From contig JBMOQP010000044.1 of the NCBI GenBank assembly GCA_049322715.1, positions 62,001-126,000 on the forward strand: a DNA stretch of 64,000 nucleotides. Direction: 5' to 3'. Under the pieces are notes generated by a model. The model made no database searches and was not told where the DNA came from. It saw only the letters and a program-made list of their open reading frames with translations. Shown here in pieces: positions 17,493 to 26,031 of this stretch. Within the stretch, counting starts at the first letter, position 1. Each line of letters begins with the position of its first letter. This DNA comes from Thiofaba sp049322715. Lineage in GTDB: Bacteria > Pseudomonadota > Gammaproteobacteria > Halothiobacillales > Halothiobacillaceae. Both the position numbers and the translations under genes were made by a program.

Positions 17493-18160
17493 TGACGACG
17501 ACCACCCTCCTGCTCACCGGCGCCACCGGCGGCCTCGGCCGCGCCACGGTCATGGAGGCCGCGCGACGCGGTGCCCGCCTGATCCTGCTCGGCCGCAAGC
17601 CCGAAGCGCTGATGCAGCTCGCCGACGAGGTGGCCGCCGCCGGCCACCAAGAGCCGCTGCTGCACGCCATCGACCTTTCCGGCGCCCAGGCCGAGGACTA
17701 CGCCCAGCTGGCCGAGCTGGTCGCGGCCCACGCCGGCCGGCTGGACGGCCTGCTCCACCTCGCGGCCGATGCCGGCGCCCCGGCTCCGCTGGCGCACGTC
17801 GACCCCACGGTGTGGAACCGCCTGCTGCGCGTCAACCTGACCGCCCCCTTCCTGCTCACCCGCGCCTGCCTGCCGCTGCTCAAGGCATCGAAGGGCCGGG
17901 CCGTGTTCATCGGCGATGCCTGCGAGGCGGCCTACCTCGGGGCCTACGGCGTGGCCAAGGCGGGCCTCGCGCGCCAGGCGGCGCAATGGGCGGAGGAGCA
18001 GCCCGGCATCCGTGTGGAGCTGTTCACCCCGCCGCCCATGCCCACCCCTCTGCGCGCGCGCCTGTTCCCCGGCGAAGGGCCGGCGGCAGGGCTGACGCCG
18101 GTGATGGATGTGGCGCGCGCCCTGCTCGACCGCATCACGCAGGAAGGAACAAGCATGTAG
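17492..18160 (+). CDS. Short-chain dehydrogenase/reductase, YciK-like
   Basis: A Rossmann-fold SDR of 222 aa. The cofactor motif TGATGGLGR is at residues 9-17, LLGRKPEAL follows as the NADP-type loop, and the active-site pair appears as YGVAKAG. The catalytic Ser usually found about 12 residues before the Tyr is not evident: the strand reads VFIGDACEAAYLGAYG. Activity may therefore be altered. It resembles YciK. The start codon shares a base with the previous stop (TGATG) and an AGGAAAG lies just upstream. Substrate unknown. Confidence 0.8.
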   Translation: MTTTTLLLTGATGGLGRATVMEAARRGARLILLGRKPEALMQLADEVAAAGHQEPLLHAIDLSGAQAEDYAQLAELVAAHAGRLDGLLHLAADAGAPAPLAHVDPTVWNRLLRVNLTAPFLLTRACLPLLKASKGRAVFIGDACEAAYLGAYGVAKAGLARQAAQWAEEQPGIRVELFTPPPMPTPLRARLFPGEGPAAGLTPVMDVARALLDRITQEGTSM

Positions 18161-18242
18161 CCGGATGGAACGCAGTGGAATCCGGGATGAGGCGTGCGCC
18201 GGATAGCGCCCCCGGATTCTGGCCTTAAGGCCTTCATCCGGG
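18158..18242. repeat. Pair of REP-like palindromes
   Basis: Two related imperfect palindromes in the convergent gap: TAGCCGGATGGAACG ... GGAATCCGGGA at 18158-18187 and CCCGGATTCTGG ... CTTCATCCGGG at 18210-18242. The second may act as a weak bidirectional transcription barrier. It belongs to the same type as 7535-7566. Confidence 0.6.
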
Positions 18243-18271
18243 CTCCAGATCATCGGCCCGGGGCGAGCCTC

Positions 18272-18913
18272 CTACAGTTCCGCCGAAAGGCAGCCATCCC
18301 TCAGCACGCAGGCCCCGCAGCGCGGGCGCGGGCGGCATATCTCCTTGCCATGCGCGACGAGCAGGGCGTGATACTGGTTGAACAGCGGGACGTCGGCCCC
18401 GAGTTCGGCCTCGATCGCCACGCGCAGGTGCTCGTAGCCCATGGTGGGGTCGATCAGCCCGAGCCGGCCGAGGATGCGACGGGTGTAGGCATCGATGACG
18501 AACACCGGGCGCCCGAAGGCATAGAGCATGATGTCGTCCGCCGTCTCCGGCCCAACTCCGTGCACGTCGAGCAACCCCGCCCGCAGCGCATCATCCGGCC
18601 AGCCGGACAGAGCCTCGACGCTGCCCGCCTCCCGCACCCACTCCAGCAGGGCCCGCAGGCGCCGCGCCTTGACGTTGAAATAGCCGGCCGGGCGGATCAG
18701 CGCGGCCAGCTCGTCCACGGGCAGGGCCAGCATCACATCGAGGGACAGCGCCCCCGCGGCCTTGAGGTTGGCGATCGCCCGCTCGACGTTGCTCCAGGCG
18801 GTGTTCTGGGTCAGCACCGCGCCGACCATGATCTCCAGCGGCGAATCCCCCGGCCACCAGTGCTGGGGCCCCCAGGCGTCATCCAGCCTCCGGTATGTCC
18901 CCAGCAAAGTCAT
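18272..18913 (-). CDS. Endonuclease III-like DNA glycosylase (MagIII type)
   Basis: A base-excision repair glycosylase of the HhH-GPD superfamily, 213 aa. The helix-hairpin-helix GVGPETADDIML is followed by the catalytic Asp in VFVIDAYTRRIL. Where Nth has a Lys in the hairpin helix this protein has Glu, as in the MagIII branch. The N-terminal VGAVLTQNTAWSNVERAI is also MagIII-like, so a monofunctional glycosylase acting on alkylated purines is inferred. A C-terminal C-x5-C-x2-C-x5-C should hold a 4Fe-4S cluster. ATG 18913 overlaps the stop of the RNase gene (ATGA). Confidence 0.85.
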   Translation of the reverse strand: MTLLGTYRRLDDAWGPQHWWPGDSPLEIMVGAVLTQNTAWSNVERAIANLKAAGALSLDVMLALPVDELAALIRPAGYFNVKARRLRALLEWVREAGSVEALSGWPDDALRAGLLDVHGVGPETADDIMLYAFGRPVFVIDAYTRRILGRLGLIDPTMGYEHLRVAIEAELGADVPLFNQYHALLVAHGKEICRPRPRCGACVLRDGCLSAEL

Positions 18914-20307
18914 AGGGCGTAGCTGGCCCCGCGCCTGGGCACCTCCACCCGCCAGCCGAGTTGCTTGTGCACCAGCGCGCCGAACCCCTGCGCGGTCTCG
19001 GATTCGCCATGCACGATGAAGGTCTGGCGCGGCGGCTTGCGGAAGTGGCCCAGCCACCCCATCAGGGCGTCGCGGTCACCGTGCGCCGAGAGGCCGCCGA
19101 CGGTGTAGAGCTCGGCATGCACCGGGATGCGCTCGCCGAACAGGGTGACCTCCTTCGCTCCATCCACCAGGCGGCGGCCGAGCGTGCCCGCCGCCTGGAA
19201 GCCGGTGATCAGGATGGTGCAGGCCCGGCAGGGCAGGTTGTGGCGCAAGTGGTGGCGGATGCGCCCCCCCTCGCACATGCCCGAAGCGGCGATGATGACC
19301 GCGCCATGCTTGATCCGGTTGAGCGCCATCGACTCCTCGACGCTCTCGGTGAAGCGCACGCGTATGCCCTGCCCCCGGGTCCGCAGGGCCTTCTGCGCAT
19401 CCTCGTCCAGCCATTGGTGATACTTGAGGGTGATGCGCGTGGCCTCGGTCGCCATCGGTGAATCGACGTACACGTCGAGGCCCTGCGGAATGCGGCCCGC
19501 CTCGGCCAGCTCGTGCAGCATATAGATCACCTCCTGCGTGCGGCCGATGGCAAAGGCCGGCATGATCACATTGCCGCGCTTCTTGAACAGGGTGTCGTTG
19601 ATCGCGTGCGCGAGTTCCTCGCGGGTGGAATCGAGCGGCTTGTGCAGCCGGTTGCCATAGGTGGACTCGACCAGCAGGATGTCGGCCTCCTCGATCGGGG
19701 TCGGGTCGTGCATCAGCGGGCGACCGGGCTGGCCGAGGTCGCCCGAGAACACCAGCTTGGTGGTCGCCCCCGCCTCATCCACCCACACTTCGAGGATGGC
19801 GGAGCCGAGGATGTGACCGGCGTCGCGGAACTGGACCCGCACCTGCGGGTGGGGGTGCAGGGGCGCGTCGTAGGCATGGCCGTGCAGGCGCCTCAGGCTC
19901 GCATGGGCCTGGGCCACGGTGTAGAGCGGGGCGACGTCCTGCCTGCGCCCGGTCTTCGCCCGGCGCCGGTGCCGCGTCTCCCATTCCGCCTCCTTCTCCT
20001 GCAGGTGGGCCGAGTCCGGCAGCATCACCCCGAGCAGGTCGCGCGTCGGCTCGGTGCAGTAGACCGGCCCCTTGAAGCCCATCGCCACCAGCCGGGGCAG
20101 CAGGCCGGAGTGGTCGATGTGCGCATGGGTGAGGAGGATGAAGTCAATGTCCTCGGGGTCGAATCCCGGAGCCTCGCGGTTGCTGGAGTCCGCCGTGCGT
20201 CCGCCCTGGAACATGCCGCAGTCGACAAGGAAGCGGACGCCGTCGGTCTCGACCAGATAGCAGGAACCGGTGACTTCGCGCGCGGCGCCGAGGAAGGTGA
20301 GGTTCAT
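18910..20307 (-). CDS. Metallo-beta-lactamase/beta-CASP ribonuclease
   Basis: A soluble zinc-dependent RNase of the beta-CASP (Ysh1/CPSF73-like) group, 465 aa. The metallo-beta-lactamase motif HAHIDHSG lies near residue 60; later ligands are DAGHILGSA and SGDLG. The beta-CASP cap includes PAFAIGRTQEVIY, SGMCEGGRIRHHL and the final AHGDRD and VHGE motifs. Bacterial members process RNA, but the precise role of this subgroup is poorly known. It is the first gene of a two-gene unit with the glycosylase. Confidence 0.88.
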   Translation of the reverse strand: MNLTFLGAAREVTGSCYLVETDGVRFLVDCGMFQGGRTADSSNREAPGFDPEDIDFILLTHAHIDHSGLLPRLVAMGFKGPVYCTEPTRDLLGVMLPDSAHLQEKEAEWETRHRRRAKTGRRQDVAPLYTVAQAHASLRRLHGHAYDAPLHPHPQVRVQFRDAGHILGSAILEVWVDEAGATTKLVFSGDLGQPGRPLMHDPTPIEEADILLVESTYGNRLHKPLDSTREELAHAINDTLFKKRGNVIMPAFAIGRTQEVIYMLHELAEAGRIPQGLDVYVDSPMATEATRITLKYHQWLDEDAQKALRTRGQGIRVRFTESVEESMALNRIKHGAVIIAASGMCEGGRIRHHLRHNLPCRACTILITGFQAAGTLGRRLVDGAKEVTLFGERIPVHAELYTVGGLSAHGDRDALMGWLGHFRKPPRQTFIVHGESETAQGFGALVHKQLGWRVEVPRRGASYAL

Positions 20308-20386
20308 GACGCTCTCTCCGTTGCAGACGGTTTCAGGGTCTTTTTACGAAGTTAGCATCTGGCACGGGTGCACGGGCAGCCGGCTT

Positions 20387-20533
20387 GGGGAAACGCTGAA
20401 CAATTCAGCGTTTCCCGTTTGGGGCAGGATGCCCCAACGCGAACAACGACGTAAGTCGTTGACTCGCGGAGCCCGTCGCGGACATGCGCCGCGACGAGGC
20501 GAGCTGCAAAAATCCAAGGATGGATTTTTGCAG
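20387..20533. repeat. Composite hairpin cassette C (reverse orientation)
   Basis: It lies between the RNase and rluB genes, whose gap is 312 bp. Hairpins: AAACGCTGAA/TTCAGCGTTT (20390-20413), TTGGGGC/GCCCCAA around AGGAT (20419-20437), a double stem CGCGA plus AACGAC around GTAA (20438-20468), CGTCGCGG-like around ACATG (20474-20496) and CTGCAAAAATCC paired across AAGG (20504-20533). The module order is the exact reverse of cassettes B and D. Confidence 0.85.
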
Positions 20534-20619
20534 TGTTTACTTGGGGGGATTCGCACTCTCGATTCGGGGGATGTGGGCTTGGACAGGGCGTCCGCGAAAC
20601 GAAGGTTTTCTGGACGCAC

Positions 20620-21645
20620 TCAGGTCCGCCTGCGCGGCGGCCGGCCTCCCGGCGTCCCGCCCGTCCGCCCGCGCCCCGGCCCCTCCCTGCGCTCCGAGCG
20701 GTCCCGCGGGGCGCCACCCCGGGACTTCCGCTCCGGCGCGGGCGCGGGCGCTGACTCGTCACGCACTGCTTTCCCCTCGCGCACTACGTAGGTCTTGCGT
20801 TCTGTCGCTGTCGGGCGCGCCTCGGCCCGGCGTGGGGCGGGTTTGCCGCGCTCCCCGCCCGGCGGCCGGCGCGGGCCGCGCGCCGGGGCTGCCGGCGCGG
20901 CCTTCTTCACCTCCATGCCGAGACTCGCTGCCAGGGCATCGACCTCCTCCGGACTCAGCATCTTCCACTTGCCCGGGCGCAAACGCGGCGGCAGGGTGAG
21001 ATCACCGTACTGGATGCGGATCAGGCGGCTGACGGTCAGGCCCACCGCCTCGAACATGCGCCGCACCTCGCGGTTGCGCCCTTCGCGCAAACCAACGTGA
21101 TACCAGTGGTTCATGCCGGTGCCGCCCTCGTCGACGATCGACTCGAAGCGCGCCATGCCATCTTCCAACTCCACCCCGTCGAGCAGCTGCTTGCGCATGA
21201 CCGGGGTCAGCTCGCCGAAGATGCGCGCGGCATAGACACGCAGCAGCTCCCGTGAGGGATGCATCATGCGGTTGGCCAGCTCGCCGTCGTTGGTGACAAT
21301 CAGAAGGCCAGAGGTGTTGAAGTCCAGCCGACCGACGGTGATCCAGCGCCCGTCGCGGATCGGCGGCAAGCTCTCGAACACGGTCGGGCGCCCCTCCGGG
21401 TCGGAGCGGGTGGTCAGCTCACCTTCGGGCTTGTGATAGACCAGCACGCGGCGGGTGAAGGTCTCGGCGCGGGTGCGCACCGGCTGGCCACGCACCTCGA
21501 TGCGGTCGGTCGGCAGCACCCGCGTGCCGAGGGTGGCGACCTCACCGTTGACCGTGACCTCGCCGGCGGCGATCCATTCCTCGATCGCGCGGCGCGACCC
21601 CAGCCCCCAGCCCGCCAGCACCTTCTGTAAGCGTTCGCCCTGCAT
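20620..21645 (-). CDS. rluB: 23S rRNA pseudouridine 2605 synthase RluB
   Basis: An RNA pseudouridine synthase of the RsuA/RluB family. An N-terminal S4 domain (ERLQKVLAGWGLGSRRAIEEWI) precedes the catalytic domain, whose GRLDFNTSGLLIVTNDG holds the catalytic Asp; EGRNREVRRMFEAVG follows. The last 90 residues are a disordered tail very rich in Arg, Pro, Gly and Ala, much longer than the catalytic core needs and likely to bind RNA. ATG 21645 was preferred over the adjacent ATG 21648 because GAGG then sits seven bases away. The gene diverges from the lipid-transport operon. Confidence 0.92.
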   Translation of the reverse strand: MQGERLQKVLAGWGLGSRRAIEEWIAAGEVTVNGEVATLGTRVLPTDRIEVRGQPVRTRAETFTRRVLVYHKPEGELTTRSDPEGRPTVFESLPPIRDGRWITVGRLDFNTSGLLIVTNDGELANRMMHPSRELLRVYAARIFGELTPVMRKQLLDGVELEDGMARFESIVDEGGTGMNHWYHVGLREGRNREVRRMFEAVGLTVSRLIRIQYGDLTLPPRLRPGKWKMLSPEEVDALAASLGMEVKKAAPAAPARGPRRPPGGERGKPAPRRAEARPTATERKTYVVREGKAVRDESAPAPAPERKSRGGAPRDRSERREGPGRGRTGGTPGGRPPRRRT

Positions 21646-21715
21646 CATGTAACCTCGATATCAATGGAGGGATGATACACCGTGGCGGGCCCTGCACCGG
21701 TGCTATGCTTCCCCC

Positions 21716-22849
21716 ATGCACAAGGATCTCTCATCCCGCGGTCGCGACATGGCGAGCCTGGACTGGCAGGGCGCGGCCGGCGTGCTCACCGCACGCGGCG
21801 CATGGGATGCGCATGGCTGCGGCGGTCTCGCCCGCCGGCTGCCCACGGTCTTCCCGGAAGCGCGCCCCTGGCGTCTCGACACCGAGGGCGTCACCCGCAT
21901 GGACACCGCCGGCGCGCTGCTGCTGCTGCACCTGATCGAGCGGCTGGAAGGCGCGGGCGGAACGGTCGACCTGACATCACTGCCGCAGCGGCACCGCGAG
22001 CTGCTGGAGCTGGTGCGCCGCCCCGGCGATCTCCAGCCACCCGCCGCGGCGAACCCGCTGAATCCGCTGGAACGGCTGGGCGAGGTGACCCTGGCCATCC
22101 TGCTCCACTTCTACGCCATCCTGACCTTCACCGGCGAGGTCGCACGCCACGCCGCCCCCCTGTTGCTGCGTCCCTGGCGGGTGCGCTGGGCAAGCGTGAT
22201 CAACGAGGTCCATGCCGCCGGGGTGCTCGCGATTCCCATCGTCGCCCTGCTCTCATTCCTGATCGGCGTGGTGATCGCCTACCAGGCCGGGGCGACACTG
22301 GACCGCTTCGGCGCCAACATCTTCCTTGCCGACATGGTGGGCATCGTCACCCTGCGCGAGATGGCGCCGATGATCACCGCCATTGTCATCGCCGGCCGCA
22401 CCGGCTCCAGCTACACCGCGCGCATCGGCACCATGCGCGTGACGCAGGAAGTGGATGCCCTGCGCGCGCTTGCCCTTCCGCCGATCGAGATGCTGGTCAT
22501 CCCGCGCGTCATCGCGCTGGTGATCGCCCTGCCTCTGCTGACCGTGCTGGCCAACGCCGCCGGGCTGTTCGGTGGCCTGCTGGTCTCGCACGAGATGTTC
22601 GGCCTCGACCTCAACGTCGCCTTCGACCGGCTGGAGCAGATGAAGAACACCCATCTCTGGGTCGGCCTGGTCAAGGCGCCGGTGTTCGCCGCCATCATCG
22701 CCCTGATCGGCTGCCACGAGGGCATGAAAGTCCGCGGCAGCGCGGCCGAGGTCGGCCAGGCCACCACATCGAGCGTGGTGCAGGCGATCTTCTGGGTGAT
22801 CGTGGTCGACGCAATCTTCTCCATCGTGTTCCGGGAGCTGGACCTGTGA
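21716..22849 (+). CDS. MlaE-family ABC permease with N-terminal STAS-like domain
   Basis: Inner-membrane permease of an Mce/Mla-type lipid transporter, 377 aa. The first 110 residues form a soluble STAS-like segment (TEGVTRMDTAGALLLLHLIE), fused here although Mla systems usually carry it as the separate MlaB. Five or six transmembrane helices follow, with the MlaE signature TLREMAPMITAIVIAGRTGSSY. The stop overlaps the ATPase start (TGATG). Substrate is probably phospholipid or another hydrophobic molecule; direction of transport cannot be read from sequence. Confidence 0.88.
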   Translation: MHKDLSSRGRDMASLDWQGAAGVLTARGAWDAHGCGGLARRLPTVFPEARPWRLDTEGVTRMDTAGALLLLHLIERLEGAGGTVDLTSLPQRHRELLELVRRPGDLQPPAAANPLNPLERLGEVTLAILLHFYAILTFTGEVARHAAPLLLRPWRVRWASVINEVHAAGVLAIPIVALLSFLIGVVIAYQAGATLDRFGANIFLADMVGIVTLREMAPMITAIVIAGRTGSSYTARIGTMRVTQEVDALRALALPPIEMLVIPRVIALVIALPLLTVLANAAGLFGGLLVSHEMFGLDLNVAFDRLEQMKNTHLWVGLVKAPVFAAIIALIGCHEGMKVRGSAAEVGQATTSSVVQAIFWVIVVDAIFSIVFRELDL

Positions 22850-23616
22850 TGACCAAGGTTCGGCCGGAGCTGGCCATAGAAGTCCGCGGCCTGGTCAACC
22901 GTTTCGGCAGCCAGACCGTGCACGAAGGCCTCGACCTCTTTGTTCCGCGCGGCAGCGTGATCGCCCTGGTTGGAGGCAGCGGCACCGGCAAGACCGTGCT
23001 GCTCAACAACCTGATCATGCTCACCCGCCCGACCGCCGGCCGCATCCGCGTGCTCGGCCAGGACCTCGACCGCCTCGGCCTGCGCCAACGCCAGGCCCTG
23101 CAGCTTCGCCTCGGGGTGATGTTCCAGATGGGCGCCCTGTTCACCTCGCTGTCCGTGCTGGAGAATGTCTGCCTGCCGCTGGCCGAGCACACCGACCTCC
23201 CCCCTCGCCTGCGCGAGGAGGTGGGCATGCTCAAGATCCGCCTCGCCGGACTGTCCCCGGATGCCGCGCACAAGCGGCCGGACGAGCTATCCGGCGGCAT
23301 GGTCAAGCGCGCCGCGCTGGCCCGCGCTCTGGCCCTGGATCCGGAGATCCTGTTCCTCGACGAGCCGACCTCCGGGCTCGATCCGGTCGGTGCGCGCGCC
23401 TTCGACGCGCTGGTGCTGGAACTGCGCGAGCTGCTCGGCCTGACCGTGTTCCAGATCACCCATGACCTGGACTCGATCTGGCACGGCGTGGACAGCGTCG
23501 CCTTCCTCGCCCGCCGGCGCGTGCTGGCCATGGCCCCCGCGGCGGAGCTGGCGCGCCGCGAAGAACCCGAACTGCGTGCCTATTTCGGCACCCGTCCACT
23601 GCAGGAAGCCCCCTGA
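22849..23616 (+). CDS. MlaF-like ABC transporter ATPase
   Basis: A cytoplasmic ATPase, 255 aa, partner of the permease before it. Walker A is GGSGTGKT (residues about 41-48), signature LSGGMVKRAALARAL, Walker B ILFLDEPTSGLDP, and the switch His is in ITHDLDS. The variant signature LSGGM and the K-R-A-A-L run are typical of the Mla branch. The frame is open far upstream, but ATG 22849, sharing a base with the permease stop, is the natural start. The following Mce gene overlaps by one base. Confidence 0.92.
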   Translation: MTKVRPELAIEVRGLVNRFGSQTVHEGLDLFVPRGSVIALVGGSGTGKTVLLNNLIMLTRPTAGRIRVLGQDLDRLGLRQRQALQLRLGVMFQMGALFTSLSVLENVCLPLAEHTDLPPRLREEVGMLKIRLAGLSPDAAHKRPDELSGGMVKRAALARALALDPEILFLDEPTSGLDPVGARAFDALVLELRELLGLTVFQITHDLDSIWHGVDSVAFLARRRVLAMAPAAELARREEPELRAYFGTRPLQEAP

Positions 23617-24536
23617 TGGAAACCCGTGTCGCCTATGCCGCCGTCGGCGTCTTTGTCATCGCCCTCACCGCCATCCTGGTCGGACTGGGTCTGTGGCTGG
23701 GCGCCGACATCGAGACCAAGCGCTACACTCCCTACATGTTCCTGACCAGCGAATCCGCCTCCGGCATCAACCCCGGCACCGTGGTGCGCTACCGCGGGGT
23801 CGAGGTCGGCCGGGTGAACCGCCTCTATCTCGACAATCCGGAGCAGGTGCGCATCCTGCTGGACATCGTGGAGGGCACGCCGATCAAGACCGACACCCGG
23901 GCCTCGATCGCCACCCAGGGCGTGACCGGGCTGGCCTTCATCGAGCTGACCGGAGGAACGGTCGGCTCCCCCGACCTGCGACCCGGCCCGGACGGCGCGC
24001 CCGCGCTCATTCCCCCCTCGCCCTCGCTACTGCGTCGGCTGGACGTCGCGGTGAGCCGCAACCTCGAGAACCTCGACCGGATCGCCCTGCAGCTGCAGGA
24101 CCTACTCAACGAGGAGAACCGCGCCGCCTTCTCCACCCTCGTCCGCAATCTCGCCGTGCTCAGCGAGACCCTGGCGCAGGAGCGCGGGCGCATGGGCGAG
24201 GTGCTGGCCAACAGCGAGCGCATGACACGTGCCGGCGCCGAGACCCTCGAGCGCCTGCCCGAGACCATCGCCCGGCTGGAAGGCACGCTGGACGAGGTGC
24301 GCACCGCCGCCGCGACCTTCCGCGAGACCAGCCGCACCCTGGGCGAGGTCTCGCGCGCCACCCAGCAGGAGATCAGCGAGATGCGGCGCGGCATCGAGCC
24401 CGGCCTGGACACCCTGCTGCGCCAGGTCGAGGCCGCCACCGGCGTGGTCGAGGATCTCGCGCGCCGGCTCCGGCGCGACCCCGCCCAGCTGCTGCGCGGC
24501 GCCCCCGTCAAGGAACCCGGACCGGGCGAACAATGA
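23616..24536 (+). CDS. MlaD/Mce-domain periplasmic lipid-binding protein
   Basis: A membrane-anchored Mce protein, 306 aa. One N-terminal transmembrane helix (residues 8-29) is followed by a single Mce domain at about 38-115 (SGINPGTVVRYRGVEVGRV, TQGVTGLAFIELTGG). The rest is a long helical coiled coil, in contrast to the short E. coli MlaD, suggesting a tunnel or bridge across part of the periplasm as in PqiB-like proteins. It starts on the ATPase stop codon (TGATG). A 200-bp gap filled by a hairpin cassette then separates it from the lipoprotein gene. Confidence 0.9.
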   Translation: METRVAYAAVGVFVIALTAILVGLGLWLGADIETKRYTPYMFLTSESASGINPGTVVRYRGVEVGRVNRLYLDNPEQVRILLDIVEGTPIKTDTRASIATQGVTGLAFIELTGGTVGSPDLRPGPDGAPALIPPSPSLLRRLDVAVSRNLENLDRIALQLQDLLNEENRAAFSTLVRNLAVLSETLAQERGRMGEVLANSERMTRAGAETLERLPETIARLEGTLDEVRTAAATFRETSRTLGEVSRATQQEISEMRRGIEPGLDTLLRQVEAATGVVEDLARRLRRDPAQLLRGAPVKEPGPGEQ

Positions 24537-24553
24537 CTTCTCCTTTGGTAAGT

Positions 24554-24699
24554 GCTGAAAAAATCCATCCTTGGATTTTTTCAGCTTGGCTCAACCGCGA
24601 AGTGAATTCGCGGTGGCCTCCGCGAATCAAGGGCTTACGCCCTTGTTCGCGTTGCGTCCTCCTGCCGCAAACAGGAATCGCTGATTTTTCAGCGATTCC
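24554..24699. repeat. Composite hairpin cassette D within the Mce operon
   Basis: Hairpins in order: GCTGAAAAAATCC paired across ATCCTTGG (24554-24585), CGCGAA with TTCGCG, AAGGGC around TTAC (24630), TGCG-stem around TCCTCCTG, and GAATCGCTGA with TCAGCGATTC (24675-24698). It separates the Mce gene from the lipoprotein gene expected to be in the same operon. No gene is in the gap. Confidence 0.85.
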
Positions 24700-24735
24700 C
24701 TTTGAACTGTGACACCCATCATTGCGACACCCATC

Positions 24736-25353
24736 ATGATGCTCCGCCTCCTCCCTGCCCTCGCGCTCGCCGGTCTGCTCGCCGGCTGCGGCGCCATACC
24801 CGAACGCCAGGTCGCGCAGACCAGTTACCGCCTGGAGCCGCCCCTTCCCCCGGCGGCCACGGATGCCACCCCCGCCCCCCTGACCCTGCAAGTGCTTCGC
24901 CCGGAGGCCGGCACCAGCTTCGACACCGAGCAGATCGCCTATCGCCGCGAGCCCTACCGGATCGACTACTACAGCCGCAGCCGCTGGGCCGAGCCACCCG
25001 CCGAGATGCTGGGCGACCTGATGGCCCGCGCGCTGGAGGATGCCAGCCTGTACCGCGTGGTGCTCGGCCCGGCGGCCCGCCTGCCGGCCGACCTGCGCCT
25101 GCACAGCGAACTGACTGCGCTCGAGCACGTCATCCGCGATCCGAGCCAGACCCAGGGCAGCGAGGTGCGGCTGGCCATGCGCGTGCAGCTGGTCGAAGCC
25201 CGCTCGGCACGCGTGCTGGCCACCCACACCTTCGAGATCATCCGCCCGGCCTTCAGCGCGGACGCGCCCGGTGCCGTGGCCGCCGCCAACGATGCCGCGC
25301 GCGAAGCCCTGGCGACCATCATCGCCTTCTGCCGCGAACACACCCCGAACTGA
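24736..25353 (+). CDS. ABC-type transport auxiliary lipoprotein (PqiC/LptE-like fold)
   Basis: An outer-membrane or periplasmic lipoprotein, about 205 aa. The signal peptide ends in the lipobox LLAGC, so the mature N-terminus is the Cys near residue 17. The domain has the features of the transport-associated lipoprotein family (YRLEPP at the start, later IAYRREPYRIDYYSRSRWAE and a C-terminal HTFEI segment) that accompanies Mce operons. ATG 24736 or 24739 fits the short signal peptide; a GTG at 24709 is the alternative. No clear ribosome site is visible; the upstream DNA is cassette D. Confidence 0.82.
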   Translation: MMLRLLPALALAGLLAGCGAIPERQVAQTSYRLEPPLPPAATDATPAPLTLQVLRPEAGTSFDTEQIAYRREPYRIDYYSRSRWAEPPAEMLGDLMARALEDASLYRVVLGPAARLPADLRLHSELTALEHVIRDPSQTQGSEVRLAMRVQLVEARSARVLATHTFEIIRPAFSADAPGAVAAANDAAREALATIIAFCREHTPN

Positions 25354-25476
25354 ACGCCGCACCGCGAAGCGGCCTCGGGCAGGATGCCCGAGGGGCGGGA
25401 TGCCAGGACGAGCTGAGCGACTCTCCCGCGCATGGGGGACACAGCGGGGATCCGACGACCCCGGGGAGGAACACCC

Positions 25477-25977
25477 ATGACGACACGCCTGCTCAAGCCG
25501 CTCCTGCTCGCCGCGGGCCTGGCCTTTGCCGCCGCCTCCCCGGCTGCCGGAAAGCCCGATGATCGCGTCGCCCTGCAGGGGATCGAGGCCGCGCGCGTGG
25601 TGTGGGACGTGACCACCGCCGACCCGCAGCGGTTGAACACCCACCTCGCCCTGGTGGGGGAGACATGGGATGACCTGCAGCGCCAGAAGATCAAGCCGGA
25701 GATGGTCTTCGCCTTCCGCGAGGGATCGGTGCGCATCCTGAGCGAGGATACCGGCCTGCTGCCGTTCGAGGTCTCGACCGATGCCGAGCAGGCGCGCGAG
25801 CGGCTCGCCCGCCTCTCCGCCCGGCCCGGGGTGAGGATGGAGGCCTGCGCCATCTCCATGCGCGGCCATGGAGTCGAGGCCGACACCCTCCCCCCCTGGG
25901 TCAGCGTGGTCGGCAACACATTCAACTCCATCATCGGCCGCGCCCCGAAGGGCTTTGCAGTGATCACACTGCCTTGA
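25477..25977 (+). CDS. Periplasmic DsrE/F-like protein
   Basis: A 166-residue secreted protein with an N-terminal signal peptide (about residues 1-24, ending ASPAAG). The mature part shows the DsrE/F-like pattern: VVWDVTTADPQRLNTHLAL, then EMVFAFREGSVRIL, ACAISMRGHG and a C-terminal KGFAVITL. DsrE-fold proteins handle sulfur in some bacteria; here a Cys is kept in EACAISM, but a sulfur role is only a possibility. GAGGAA nine bases before ATG 25477 fixes the start. It lies 50-odd bp upstream of opgG with no obvious link to it. Confidence 0.7.
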   Translation: MTTRLLKPLLLAAGLAFAAASPAAGKPDDRVALQGIEAARVVWDVTTADPQRLNTHLALVGETWDDLQRQKIKPEMVFAFREGSVRILSEDTGLLPFEVSTDAEQARERLARLSARPGVRMEACAISMRGHGVEADTLPPWVSVVGNTFNSIIGRAPKGFAVITLP

Positions 25978-26031
25978 GAGAATAAACACCCATTGGACAC
26001 CCCCGTCCGAAAACCTCCACCGACCACGATC

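Noticed and set aside
21682..23616. A 644-codon frame that could be one fused protein ending in the ATPase
   Set aside because: The first 390 codons are out of phase with the permease gene and resemble nothing; ATG 22849 is the coupled start.
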